Shown here: in pieces, positions 15,706 through 23,935 of the stretch
Position numbering within the stretch: the first letter of the stretch is position 1
Layout: each line of letters starts with the position of its first letter
From: a virus
Reading direction: 5' to 3' (one strand)
DNA length: 43,373 bases
Virus record (IMG/VR): IMGVR_UViG_3300032770_000041
Location: 1 to 43,373 of that record
The notes under the pieces: generated by a model
What the model was told of the DNA's origin: nothing
Databases searched by the model: none
Seen by the model: the letters and a program-made list of their open reading frames with translations, nothing else
Position numbers and translations under genes: made by a program

Positions 15706-17531
15706 CCGATCGGCGGCACGAAGCGGACGGTGTTCAGCGAGTCAGGGATCGACCAGAGCGTGTCCTCGGTGCGGGCCCGCACGTACTGGTTGTAGGCCAC
15801 ATCGACCTCGATCACCGCGCCCTGCGCGCAGTTGGCGAAGCTGCCGGCCGAGCTCCACGTGATCCCGTCCGGCGAGGTCTCCGCGATCACCGTGACGTTG
15901 CGGATCGTGGTGTTGGTGTTCACGGTGATGAAGACCTGTCGCAGGCCGCCACCCGAGTTGCCGAGGCCGATCGACACGCCGCCCAGCATCGTCTGCACCG
16001 GCGAGCTGGGGTTCCAGTACACGAAGGTGGTGTAGAGCCCATTCTTCACGTGCCGGACCCGCCACGAGTACTGCTGGTGGTCGGTCAGGCCGGAGATCGT
16101 CCCGCTCTGGATCCCGGCCGGCGCGGTGGCCCAGAGCTGCCACGTGCCGGTCAGATCGAGATACCAGACCTCGGTCGAGGCCGTGAGATCGCCACTGACC
16201 CAGACCTCGTTGAAGGATCCCGGGCCGATCGTGTTGACCGAGAGCGTGCTCGGCGGCGCCGAGGGGCCCGACACCGTGGTCGTCGGAATCGCGCTGCCGG
16301 CCGCGATCGCGAACGGGGTGGCCGGCACCAGATCCGGCTGCCAGCGCTCGCGCTCGGTGTCCCACGCCCAGAGGATCCACGGGTAGGTCTCCGGCGTGGT
16401 GCCCTGCGGGTGCATCCCGAAGAGCACCAGCCGCCGATCGGGGTGGTAGAAGCAGAAGGCCCCGAGCAGGTTGTCGATCGCGTTGAAGTCGGCCTTCCGC
16501 GGGCCGACCATCGTCTTCACGTCGAACCCATCGCTCCGGAACGGGCCGGCCGCGCCGATCCCGTACCAGTAGCCCTCGGCGTAGCAGAGTGCCGCGGGAT
16601 TCGCCACGCCCATGCCGCTGGTGTTGTCCACCTTCTCGATCGCGTACTGCCAGCCCGGGTAGGCCCGGCCGGCGCCCGAGACCCGGTAGAGCTCGTTGGC
16701 CTTCGCGACCAGCAGGTAACCGCGGCCCTGCTTCATCGCGGTGATCCGCTGGCCCTTGGCGCCGACGATGACCCATGCGTCCTTGTCGAAGCCGTCGAAG
16801 CCGTCGCCCAGTGCGACCGAGCTCGAGGGCGCCCGGCCGAGGAAGCTGTGCCGCAGGTACTCCGGGCTGTCCGGGCCGGTCTCGTCCCCGTACCCAGCGA
16901 TGAAGAGGACGTTGTTGTAGGTCTCGAGGCAGTAGGGCTGCAGCTCGCGCGCCGTCCCGCCGGCGAAAGCGAACCGCGGGACCTTGGCGTTGGGGCTGCC
17001 GCCGCCGATCTGGACGACCGGCACGGTCTGGTTCAGGGACATGAACCAGCGCCGGCTGTTGATCGCGGTGGTGGCGTCCGCGAGGTACACGCCCTCGAAG
17101 AGCTCGGTCACCTGCGGGATCGGGGGCCCGCCGGCGTCGGTCCATGCGAACGACGTCTGGTGGCCGCTCGGCAGCAGCGACAGATCGACCTGACTCACCG
17201 CCTCCGAGGTGCCCTTAAAGCCCATGTCCTGCGTCATGTACCATGCGTAGCACTTGTGCTGGGCGGTGTCGTAGCCGATCACCAGCCCGCCGATCGACGT
17301 CCACGGCCAGATCCCGCAGAGGCCGGTGACGATCGCCGGCGAGCCGGCGTCGTTGTGCAGGGTGTTGACGAGGCGCGAGCCCCCGCGCGTGACGAGCCGG
17401 GCCGCCTGCGTCGGCACCAGATTCTGGCCGTCCGCAATCGTCCCCGGATCGTTCAGCGCGATCGGGGTGTTCTTCTCGAGACCCCCGATCCAGCTCGGGA
17501 TCTCGATGGTCTCATCGCCCTTGAGCTTCAT
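15702..17531 (-). CDS. Beta-propeller tail hub / DNA-stabilisation protein (P22 gp10-like, 609 aa)
   Basis: Resembles the phage stabilisation (gp10-type) tail factor that plugs the portal channel. Start motifs are IPSWIGGLEKNTP and GQNLVPTQAARLVTRGGSR (about residues 11-53). Repeated four-stranded blades follow, with aromatic-rich strands such as YGDETGPDSPEYLRHS (about 225-240) and the WDTERERWQPDL segment (about 385-396). Unlike plain gp10, residues 415-510 look like an inserted fibronectin-III-type domain (SGLTDHQQYSWRVRHV). A beta-rich C-terminal domain (515-609) contains ETSPDGITWSS. Its place between adaptor and tailspike fits a hub. Confidence 0.82.
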   Translation of the reverse strand: MKLKGDETIEIPSWIGGLEKNTPIALNDPGTIADGQNLVPTQAARLVTRGGSRLVNTLHNDAGSPAIVTGLCGIWPWTSIGGLVIGYDTAQHKCYAWYMTQDMGFKGTSEAVSQVDLSLLPSGHQTSFAWTDAGGPPIPQVTELFEGVYLADATTAINSRRWFMSLNQTVPVVQIGGGSPNAKVPRFAFAGGTARELQPYCLETYNNVLFIAGYGDETGPDSPEYLRHSFLGRAPSSSVALGDGFDGFDKDAWVIVGAKGQRITAMKQGRGYLLVAKANELYRVSGAGRAYPGWQYAIEKVDNTSGMGVANPAALCYAEGYWYGIGAAGPFRSDGFDVKTMVGPRKADFNAIDNLLGAFCFYHPDRRLVLFGMHPQGTTPETYPWILWAWDTERERWQPDLVPATPFAIAAGSAIPTTTVSGPSAPPSTLSVNTIGPGSFNEVWVSGDLTASTEVWYLDLTGTWQLWATAPAGIQSGTISGLTDHQQYSWRVRHVKNGLYTTFVYWNPSSPVQTMLGGVSIGLGNSGGGLRQVFITVNTNTTIRNVTVIAETSPDGITWSSAGSFANCAQGAVIEVDVAYNQYVRARTEDTLWSIPDSLNTVRFVPPIG

Positions 17532-17535
17532 CCGC

Positions 17536-18264
17536 TCAGGCCGGGTACGCCGGCACTTCCCACCAGCCCATGTCGAGCTCGCAGGTGGGCGCAGTGGTGA
17601 GGTTCACGCACCAGAAGATCAGCGCGAGCGAGCTCTGCGGCGCGATCACGTGCGGGCCGAGGTTCAGCCGGTAGGCCGTGGCGGCCGAGCCGGCCTTCGC
17701 GGAGCCCGCCCCATCGACGCCGGTGCTGAAGCTGAAGTTGTACTCGTCCCCGACCACCGCGATCGCCGTCGTGGTGCCGGTCTTCATCACGCCGCGCGAG
17801 CTGTGGATCAGGTTGCCCGATGCCGCGGCCAGCGTCACCGAGCCCATGTAGACCGAGGCCTGCGGGCCGTAGGGGCCGATGTTGGGCGCCGGGCCCGCCC
17901 GGAGCGAGTTCACCGGGCCGTTGTTCGAGGCGTAGGTCTTCGGGGTGACGATCTGCGTCCCGCCCGAGCTGTAGCGCAGGGTCGGATCCAAGGTCGCCAC
18001 GAAGTCGAACTCCGAGCCCGCGCTGATCGCATCGACCACCGAGACCGACAGCCGGATGTAGTCGGGGATCAGGTACACGTTCGAGTTGGCCGGCGCGCTG
18101 TTCATCACCAGCAGCGTGGCGGCGTTGTCGCTGAACGAGGTGCGCGGGTTGAGCAGGATCCCGGTGCCCGGCGTCGGCGTGGTGGCCTTGAAGTACTGGC
18201 CTTGGGCCGCGCCCCACCGTCCGCGGGTGGCCTCGAGATACCGAAGTGCGGTGAGAGCGTCCAT
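17536..18264 (-). CDS. Structural protein between adaptor and hub (242 aa)
   Basis: The start is the ATG at 18264, overlapping the preceding adaptor stop by one base. A helical N-terminus (MDALTALRYLEATRGRWG) is followed by a beta-rich, Ala/Ser/Thr-rich body typical of virion proteins. Two or three cysteines lie near the C-terminus. Position suggests a head-tail connector or tail component. No family recognised. Confidence 0.78.
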   Translation of the reverse strand: MDALTALRYLEATRGRWGAAQGQYFKATTPTPGTGILLNPRTSFSDNAATLLVMNSAPANSNVYLIPDYIRLSVSVVDAISAGSEFDFVATLDPTLRYSSGGTQIVTPKTYASNNGPVNSLRAGPAPNIGPYGPQASVYMGSVTLAAASGNLIHSSRGVMKTGTTTAIAVVGDEYNFSFSTGVDGAGSAKAGSAATAYRLNLGPHVIAPQSSLALIFWCVNLTTAPTCELDMGWWEVPAYPA

Positions 18265-18956
18265 CAGGCGAAGTCCTCGATGTCGAAGGGGTTCACGCGC
18301 GTGCGGCTGACCTGCACGCCGCGCTTGCTGACGTGAGCGATCAACGCGGCCTTCCGGTCGATCCAGCGCTGCTTGAGGTCGGCCGGGAACTCCGACTCGC
18401 CCCCGAGGCCGAAGCCGAAGCAGGCCTCGAGCGGCAGCACGTCCTGAAATTGCACCGGGATCCCGCCGGGCGTGTCGGTGTCGAGCACCAGATCCGCCGG
18501 CCAGTAGCCGTACTTCAGGTAGAGATTGAGCCCGACCTCGGTGTCCTTCGAGACCCGGATCACCGGCGCGTCGTCGGTCCCGAGCACGCAGAAGTACCCG
18601 TTGCCGGCATCGCGCAGCTCCTCCTGCCGGCACTCCTGCATCAGGTCGCCGTCCTCGTTGGTCTTCCGCAGCTCGGACCAGTACGCGAAGTCGGTGATCG
18701 CCGGATCCTGCGTGGCGAACGTGTAGGTCTCGAGCGGCTGCGTGGCCCACGCCGGCTGCGAGCTGGCGTCGGGCGTGAGCAGCACTTCCTTGGTCAGGTA
18801 GCTGCGGTTGGTCTTGTGGATCTCATCGATCAGCCCGTGGTGGACGTCGCGCAGGAGCTGGTTCAGCACCGCCGGCGTGTAGAGCGGATCGTCGCTGGTG
18901 GTGGCGAGGTAGACGAGGAGCTGGGCCCGCAACAGCGCCAGTGGTGACCCGGCCAT
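18264..18956 (-). CDS. Head-tail adaptor protein (P22 gp4-like, 230 aa)
   Basis: The N-terminal helices with LNQLLRDVHHGLIDE (about residues 31-45) match the layout of podovirus portal-adaptor proteins that bind below the portal ring. A mixed middle with CRQEELRDA and a C-terminal KQRWIDRKAALIAHV helix follow. Length and genome order (after capsid genes, before the hub) agree. Assigned from order and helix pattern; a search against PDB gp4 structures would settle it. Confidence 0.68.
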   Translation of the reverse strand: MAGSPLALLRAQLLVYLATTSDDPLYTPAVLNQLLRDVHHGLIDEIHKTNRSYLTKEVLLTPDASSQPAWATQPLETYTFATQDPAITDFAYWSELRKTNEDGDLMQECRQEELRDAGNGYFCVLGTDDAPVIRVSKDTEVGLNLYLKYGYWPADLVLDTDTPGGIPVQFQDVLPLEACFGFGLGGESEFPADLKQRWIDRKAALIAHVSKRGVQVSRTRVNPFDIEDFA

Positions 18957-18959
18957 CGA

Positions 18960-19160
18960 CTACGCTCCCTTCGCGAGGCGCTCCCCGACCTTTGAGGCGA
19001 GACTGCGGCGCGGCAGGTCGGTGATGCCGTGACTCGCCGCGACCTTCTCCTTCCCCACGGCCTGCGGGATCCCGAGGTTCGAGTGGCCTTCAGCAGCGGC
19101 GTACATCGCACGCCGCTGCTGTTGGCTGACGACAGGATGGACCGGCCGGCCGCCGGGCAT
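18960..19160 (-). CDS. Small phage protein with AAEGHSNLGIPQAVGKE motif (66 aa)
   Basis: Short basic protein carrying QQRRAMYAAAEGHSNLGI and a following VGKE..AASHG element. This motif recurs in many unrelated phages, usually near portal or capsid genes, without known function. The downstream gene at 20174-20380 has a related architecture. Probably a small virion or assembly factor; inference. Confidence 0.75.
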   Translation of the reverse strand: MPGGRPVHPVVSQQQRRAMYAAAEGHSNLGIPQAVGKEKVAASHGITDLPRRSLASKVGERLAKGA

Positions 19161-19162
19161 GA

Positions 19163-19438
19163 CTACGGCCGGCTGATCTGCGCCGCGCGATCGCCGCTCG
19201 TGGGCTGCGGCCGCTCGGTCGTGAGCGCGCCCGGGCCCGTCATCGGCGGCTTCTCGCTGTAGCCCGCCTCATCGGTGCGGCCCTTGTTGCGCTGCTCGAG
19301 GCCAATGATCTTCGCGATCGCCGCGTCGTGCTCGTCGTGCTCGTGCCGGCCCGGCTCGTCCAGCTTCGCGAAGTGATGGTCGTTCTGGAACGGGCCGGCC
19401 GAGCTGGGCCCGCGCTTCACGCCTCCGATGCCTGCCAT
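19163..19438 (-). CDS. Hypothetical protein with HDAAIAK motif (91 aa)
   Basis: Disordered-looking, His/Pro/Gly-rich. Residues 33-44 read EHDEHDAAIAKI, which is closely matched (AEHDAAIARAM) in the neighbour at 19451-19816, so the two genes probably share an ancestor or a binding element. ATG start near a weak purine-rich site. Function unknown. Confidence 0.72.
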   Translation of the reverse strand: MAGIGGVKRGPSSAGPFQNDHHFAKLDEPGRHEHDEHDAAIAKIIGLEQRNKGRTDEAGYSEKPPMTGPGALTTERPQPTSGDRAAQISRP

Positions 19439-19450
19439 GCTGCCTCCCGC

Positions 19451-19816
19451 CTAGTGGTGCGTGGTGAACCTGTCGTCGTTGCTGCCGTCGCCCGAGAGAT
19501 CCGAGGCCGCGATATGCCGCTTCGGCGCCGCGGCGCCTTCACCGTGGACGTCGATCATGTGGTCGTCCCGCTGCGCGGCCGGCATCACGTCGGCCGCCCG
19601 GAGCCCCTCGCGGACCTGCTTCGGGACCCCGTAGAGCTCGTCGCCGTCGCCCGGGAACTCCTCGACCGGGTCGCAGCGCGAGCCGGTCTCGCCGCCGTAC
19701 AGATCCTTCATCGCCCGCGCGATCGCGGCGTCGTGCTCCGCGATCTTCATCTCGCCGGCGCCGCCCGTGACGCGCGGATCCGCCCCGAAGGGCCCGTCGC
19801 CGCCCTCAACCCGCAT
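19451..19816 (-). CDS. Hypothetical protein sharing HDAAIA motif (121 aa)
   Basis: Acidic and glycine-rich, no membrane helix. It shares the EHDAAIA element (about residues 27-33) with the next gene downstream. Its middle contains VPKQVREGLRAADVMP. The start overlaps the preceding gene by 11 bases. Found in the block of small proteins between decoration and tail genes, it may be a minor capsid or scaffold-associated protein; inference. Confidence 0.72.
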   Translation of the reverse strand: MRVEGGDGPFGADPRVTGGAGEMKIAEHDAAIARAMKDLYGGETGSRCDPVEEFPGDGDELYGVPKQVREGLRAADVMPAAQRDDHMIDVHGEGAAAPKRHIAASDLSGDGSNDDRFTTHH

Positions 19817-20177
19817 GGGACCCCTCCTTCTCGAGCTGCCGCTGCCGGTCCTTCGCCGCCTTCGCCTCGCGCGCCTTCTGGAGGTTCAGGCGGCGGGTGT
19901 GGGCGAGCTCGGCCTTCCGGATCGCGACCGGGTCGCTGTTCTCCTCGTGATGCGTGTCGGGCGGGTTGCGGTGCGCCGCCATGTCCCGCTCGAGCTGGAG
20001 GACCCGCGCCTGCACCCGCTCCGGCTCCTCGATCCAGCGCTTCGTGGTGAAGAGCCAATCGAGGAAGTCCTCGAACATCTCCGCGGGGTAGGGCTCGGCG
20101 CTGAAGTTCTGCTTGTCCCAATCCCAGCGGCGGATCTTGATCGTGCCCTGTGAGGCCTGCGCCGGCTTGGTGCTCAC
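19806..20177 (-). CDS. Hypothetical helical protein (123 aa)
   Basis: GTG start at 20177 forming a GTGA overlap. The N-terminal 60 residues have a compact aromatic-rich pattern (RRWDWDKQNF, FEDFLDWLF). The C-terminal 70 residues are a long charged helix rich in Arg, Lys, Glu and Gln, probably a coiled coil. Function unknown. Confidence 0.75.
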   Translation of the reverse strand: MSTKPAQASQGTIKIRRWDWDKQNFSAEPYPAEMFEDFLDWLFTTKRWIEEPERVQARVLQLERDMAAHRNPPDTHHEENSDPVAIRKAELAHTRRLNLQKAREAKAAKDRQRQLEKEGSHAG

Positions 20178-20380
20178 GAGCTGCCTCCACTGTGCAGGTC
20201 GCCGCCCTTCTGGAAGCGGAGGGCGAGGTTGCCGCGGCCGCGGAGGGTGGGATCCGAGCTGTGCGCCTCGCGCTCAGCTTCGGCGTGCGTCGAGATCCCG
20301 TGCCGCTTCGCGGCGTCGATCACCGGGTGGCCCTTGGCCTGAATCGCGGAGCTGATCCACTTCTTGCCCTCGCGCCTCAT
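20174..20380 (-). CDS. Small phage protein with WISSAIQ motif (68 aa)
   Basis: Begins MRREGKKWISSAIQAKGHP and contains a short helix ending LRGRGNLALRF. Many phages encode small proteins with a KKWIQKAIKKPGAL-type start near capsid genes, function unknown; this looks like a member. ATG at 20380 overlaps the previous stop as ATGA. Confidence 0.75.
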   Translation of the reverse strand: MRREGKKWISSAIQAKGHPVIDAAKRHGISTHAEAEREAHSSDPTLRGRGNLALRFQKGGDLHSGGSS

Positions 20381-20838
20381 GCGACCTTCTCCTTCGGCCG
20401 CGGCGTCAGGGTCACTGGCACCGTGATGAGCGGCCCCGCGCCGGCGTCCCGAATCTGGCGCCGGTGGTCCCACACGAAGTCTGCGATCGCTTCGCCCCGC
20501 TCGCGGTAGCGCCGCGCCTGCAGCTCGCGGTTGAACCGATACCGGCGCAGCACCTCGCGCTTCGTGGTGCCGGCGCCGTTGAACGGGTTGCCGATGAACG
20601 TCCGCTCGAGGTTCGCCAGCGCCTCGCGCATGGTGTCGTCGTTCAGCTCGCGGTAGGGCGCGAGGCCCGTGACCGGGTCCTTCGGCTGGCTGAAGTCGCA
20701 CCAGAACTGGCTGCGGATCACCCCGTCCGCGCTCGAGAGCAGGAACTCCCAGCGGCCGGCCTCGTAGTTGAAGCGGAGGTCGGCCTTGTCGTCCAGCGCC
20801 CGGAGCGCCGCGACCCACTCAGGCTTGGGATCCGGCAC
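20377..20838 (-). CDS. Hypothetical protein (153 aa)
   Basis: GTG start at 20838 with GAGGAG just upstream, overlapping the preceding gene by 20 bases. The N-terminal half is mixed alpha/beta with several Trp residues. The C-terminal half is a basic helical stretch (KREVLRRYRFNRELQARRYRERGE, cited here by its position at about residues 93-116). No family recognised. Located among small head-region genes. Confidence 0.74.
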   Translation of the reverse strand: MPDPKPEWVAALRALDDKADLRFNYEAGRWEFLLSSADGVIRSQFWCDFSQPKDPVTGLAPYRELNDDTMREALANLERTFIGNPFNGAGTTKREVLRRYRFNRELQARRYRERGEAIADFVWDHRRQIRDAGAGPLITVPVTLTPRPKEKVA

Positions 20839-21115
20839 TGGGCTCCTCGCTGGGGGCCGGCTCGGCGGCCGGCTCGCTCGTGCTGACCTGTTCCGCCTGC
20901 GGCTCCGCGGTGACCGGCTCTTCCACGGCCACCGGCGCCGCGGTCTGGGCCGGCGTCACTTCGACCGGCTCCTCGGTGTCGTAGCGCGACTGCGCCGATG
21001 GAGGCACCATCTTCGACCGGAGCAGCGCCTCGGTCTCCGGTGTCCCACGGCCTGCGAGCTCGGCCTTCACCGCCTCGAGGACCGCGAAGTCCTCGTCGTT
21101 GATCAGGTGGCTCAT
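20819..21115 (-). CDS. Acidic low-complexity protein (98 aa)
   Basis: A folded-looking helical N-terminus (MSHLINDEDFAVLEAVKAEL) is followed by an Ala/Glu/Pro/Val-rich tail (about residues 50-98), likely disordered. The tail composition resembles the N-terminal AEPA repeats of the scaffold gene, so the protein may interact with capsid or scaffold. Start at 21115 overlaps the upstream stop by ATGA. Confidence 0.7.
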   Translation of the reverse strand: MSHLINDEDFAVLEAVKAELAGRGTPETEALLRSKMVPPSAQSRYDTEEPVEVTPAQTAAPVAVEEPVTAEPQAEQVSTSEPAAEPAPSEEPSAGSQA

Positions 21116-21939
21116 GCGAACGCTCCCGTGACCACGGGGCCGAGGTTGTACTTCTGGGTGAAGTAGTTGAACAGCAGCGTCCGCTGGGCCAGCGTGAGCT
21201 GCGCGTTGAAGATGATCAGCTCGTAGAGGTCGCAGGCGCAGAAGTTCGAGCCGCCCGCGTTCTGCGCGCCGATCGTCATCACGCCCGAGAAGCCGGTGTT
21301 GCCCGAGATCGTCCCGCCGGGGTGGGTGGGCGTGGTGCTGTTGAAGTAGTCGTTGCCCGTCCCGCCGGATCCGGTGATGTCCATGCCGACGATGAACGGC
21401 ATCTGCGCGCCGGCCACGCCTGACTCCCCGAAGGGGATCAGCCTGGTGTACATCGACCCCGCGGCCAGCGTGGCCCCGTTGCCGACCGTGACGACGCCCG
21501 GCGTGGCGTTGGTCACGTAGATGATCGGGATGATGGACGCCCCGGTCGAGTTGAAGATCGTGGACTGCGCGGCCGGGGCGACCGGCAGCGAGGCCACGAG
21601 GAAGATCGAGCACGGCGCGGTCTGCGCGACGGTCGCGGTCATGTAGCTGGCCGCCCCGTCGAAGGTCACCTTCGCGTGCTGGTTGGCCCCGCGCTCGGTG
21701 TAGGTCGGCTGGTTCGCCGCGGTGTTCTGCACGAACCCGGCCGACACGTTGCCGGAGAGATCCGGCCACACGGCGAGCTTGCCGCCGCGGGCCGGGCTGG
21801 CCGTGGCCCCGGGCCCGTTGCCGATCGCGTCGGCATCGAGCCAGAGCGAAACCCCGCCGATCGCGGGCGGGCCGGCGAGTGGGGCGGCCGATTCGCCGCC
21901 CCACCCGGGCCGCGTGTGGACGCCGCCGAGGCCGCCCAT
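21112..21939 (-). CDS. LamG/concanavalin-like domain protein (275 aa)
   Basis: GVSLWLDADAIGN (about residues 28-40), AVWPDLSGN, KVTFDGAASYM and a terminal ELIIFNAQLTLAQRTLLFNY helix are the standard landmarks of a LamG/concanavalin-A-like jelly roll. Such domains bind carbohydrates and are common in phage decoration proteins. Encoded two genes after the major capsid protein, so I infer a capsid-surface decoration that may help attachment. The start overlaps the upstream stop by one base. Confidence 0.76.
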   Translation of the reverse strand: MGGLGGVHTRPGWGGESAAPLAGPPAIGGVSLWLDADAIGNGPGATASPARGGKLAVWPDLSGNVSAGFVQNTAANQPTYTERGANQHAKVTFDGAASYMTATVAQTAPCSIFLVASLPVAPAAQSTIFNSTGASIIPIIYVTNATPGVVTVGNGATLAAGSMYTRLIPFGESGVAGAQMPFIVGMDITGSGGTGNDYFNSTTPTHPGGTISGNTGFSGVMTIGAQNAGGSNFCACDLYELIIFNAQLTLAQRTLLFNYFTQKYNLGPVVTGAFA

Positions 21940-22562
21940 CAGATCAACGACCCGGAGAGCTGATACGCGCCCCAGAGGGTCGCATCGCAGCCGTCCTCGA
22001 AGGTCACGGTGACGCCGCCAGCCGTGGCGACGTTGGTGGTGCCCGGGGTGAACGTGGTCCCGGCGGTGAGCGCGATCTTGAGGACCGCGGCCACGCACAG
22101 GTCGTTGGGCATCATGTTGGCCGGCGCCGGCGTCCAGACCGTGGTCGAGCCTTGGTTGGTCGGCCCCTGAATCACCGAGGCCGCGCCGCTGCCGTCGATG
22201 CACAGAGCGTAGTGCATCGTCGCGCCCGATCCGCCGGCCGTGACCGCGGTCCCGGTCAGCGTCCAGAAGTTGTCGGTCGCGGTCTTGCTCTTGAACACCC
22301 CGTCGATCAGGTAAGTCAGGGTGTTGGTGGTCTTCACCTTCGTGGTGGTCGTCGCCTGCGCGGATCCGCACGCGGTCAGCGCGGCGTTGTTCTCCTCCAT
22401 CAGGAAGGCGTTGAAGCTCTGCATCAGCGCCCCGCCGGCCCCGGGCCGGCCGCTCAGCGCCTGCCCATCCACCGGGTAGGGGGTCAGTGCGCCGGCCGGC
22501 GAGATGCCCGAATCCAGCGGCGCCTCGAACGGCACGACGAGCACGACCTTGAGGTTTCCCAT
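21939..22562 (-). CDS. Capsid decoration/minor head protein candidate (207 aa)
   Basis: Beta-rich and Thr/Ala/Gly-rich, with strands such as TTTTKVKTTNTLTYLIDGVF (about residues 76-95), typical of virion surface proteins. It is the first gene after the major capsid protein, with AAGGGAG before the ATG, separated from it by a strong hairpin. Head decoration or cement is likely from place and composition. Confidence 0.72.
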   Translation of the reverse strand: MGNLKVVLVVPFEAPLDSGISPAGALTPYPVDGQALSGRPGAGGALMQSFNAFLMEENNAALTACGSAQATTTTKVKTTNTLTYLIDGVFKSKTATDNFWTLTGTAVTAGGSGATMHYALCIDGSGAASVIQGPTNQGSTTVWTPAPANMMPNDLCVAAVLKIALTAGTTFTPGTTNVATAGGVTVTFEDGCDATLWGAYQLSGSLI

Positions 22563-22584
22563 ACTCCGCGATCTCCCTTACCGC

Positions 22585-22614
22585 GCTGGGCCAGCTCCGG
22601 AGAGCTGGCCCAGC
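22585..22614 (-). terminator. Perfect 13-bp hairpin after the major capsid gene
   Basis: Arms 22585-22597 and 22602-22614 are exact complements (GCTGGGCCAGCTC) with a 4-base loop. There is no following T-run on the minus strand, and the next gene's ribosome site begins within about 10 bases. So it may be an RNA stability or processing element, or a partial terminator, letting capsid mRNA exceed downstream mRNA. Confidence 0.65.
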
Positions 22615-22627
22615 ATCAGGTCAGACG

Positions 22628-23935
22628 TCAGGCGACCTTGTCGATCGAGCCGACGTCGTTGAGGTCCTCGATCACACCGTTGGCGTTGCGCTGGATCCAC
22701 GCGAGGTTCCAGTACTTCCGGATGTAGCCCTCGATGGCGTCCTTGTCCACGACCCGATCGAAGACCGCGCCGTCCATGTCGGCCCAATCGGTCCCGACCA
22801 CGTCGGCCAGCTTCACGCTGGTGGTGTTGATGAAGAACAGCCGGCTGTTGGGCGCGTCGTTGTCCCCGATCACCGGGATCGCCCCGCCGGCGTGGATGAT
22901 CGCGGCCATCGGCTTGTAGCCGCCCTTGAGCTGCACGTCCTGCCCGTCGAGGCGCCGGAGCGGCAGGAAGATCTCGGAGTACTTGAGCACGATGCCCGGC
23001 CGGCAGACGGCGAGGTCCGGCGTCATGCGCGAGCGCGCCCGGATGGTCTCGATCGTCTGCATCACCAGCGAGTCGCTGATGTCGCGCAGGGTGCCGCTGT
23101 TGTTGAGGCGCACCGCCTTCCACGCCTGCCCCACCGTCGAGGGGTTGATGGTCTCGAAGGTGCCGGAGTCGTAGACGGCCACGCTCATCCCGCCGGCCTC
23201 GCCCGCGACCGAGTTGTCGGTCGTGGCCGTGGCGCGGACGACGAGGTCGCCGGTGGTGGTGTTGGGCGTGCCGCCCGTGACCGTGAAGGTCTGCGCGGCG
23301 TGGTTGACCGCGGAGATCGTGAAGGGGCCGCCCGACCGGGCCGACCCGCTCACCGTCCCACCCGAGCAGGCGTAGAACTGGACCACGTCGTTGATGTAGA
23401 GGTGCCGCGTCCCGGTCCCGCCGTTGGCCGGCGCGGAGAGCAGGCCGCCGAATCCGTAGTCGCCGTTCGTGACGGTCTGGGTGGTGGAGTTGGCGCCCGA
23501 GCTCACCTGCGCCACGCCGAGGGTCGCGCCGCAGAACATCTGGCGGTTCACCTCGAGATCGTGCGCCTGCAGTCGGTCGCTCATCACTTCCGCGAGCGCC
23601 GGCCGGAAGGAGCCGGACTGCTTCTTCGTGACTTCGATCGCGAGGCCGTCGAGCGCCATCCGGGTGTAGGTCCGGACCACGTTGATCTGGCCCTGCGAGT
23701 ACTGGCCGACCGCGGCGGCCGGCAGGTTCTGGTTGGCGCCGGCGTTGGCCGAGCCGCCACCGATCATCGTCTTGACGCCGAAGATCCAGACACGGCCCGT
23801 GAACTGCGCGTTCTCGAGCCGGCCGAACTGGGCCTTGAGCGGGACCTCGGGGTTGGCCGCTTGGACGTAGATGCTCGTCCAGTAGTCCTTCGCGAGGTTG
23901 TTCAGGTCCACGAGGGTGTTGGGTGTCGCTGCCAT
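22628..23935 (-). CDS. Major capsid protein, HK97-fold (435 aa)
   Basis: Forms the head shell. Features expected of this class include a start MAATPNTLVDLNNLAKDY, a helix with EVTKKQSGSF and EVNRQMFCGA (about residues 101-140), and a beta-rich inserted domain (about 145-250) that looks like an I-domain. The A-domain-like end has RRLDGQDVQLKGGYKPMAA (about 328-346) and a C-terminal DAIEGYIRKYW. It directly follows the scaffold and is bracketed by strong hairpins. It also has one of the largest intergenic leaders in the genome, consistent with high expression. Confidence 0.88.
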   Translation of the reverse strand: MAATPNTLVDLNNLAKDYWTSIYVQAANPEVPLKAQFGRLENAQFTGRVWIFGVKTMIGGGSANAGANQNLPAAAVGQYSQGQINVVRTYTRMALDGLAIEVTKKQSGSFRPALAEVMSDRLQAHDLEVNRQMFCGATLGVAQVSSGANSTTQTVTNGDYGFGGLLSAPANGGTGTRHLYINDVVQFYACSGGTVSGSARSGGPFTISAVNHAAQTFTVTGGTPNTTTGDLVVRATATTDNSVAGEAGGMSVAVYDSGTFETINPSTVGQAWKAVRLNNSGTLRDISDSLVMQTIETIRARSRMTPDLAVCRPGIVLKYSEIFLPLRRLDGQDVQLKGGYKPMAAIIHAGGAIPVIGDNDAPNSRLFFINTTSVKLADVVGTDWADMDGAVFDRVVDKDAIEGYIRKYWNLAWIQRNANGVIEDLNDVGSIDKVA

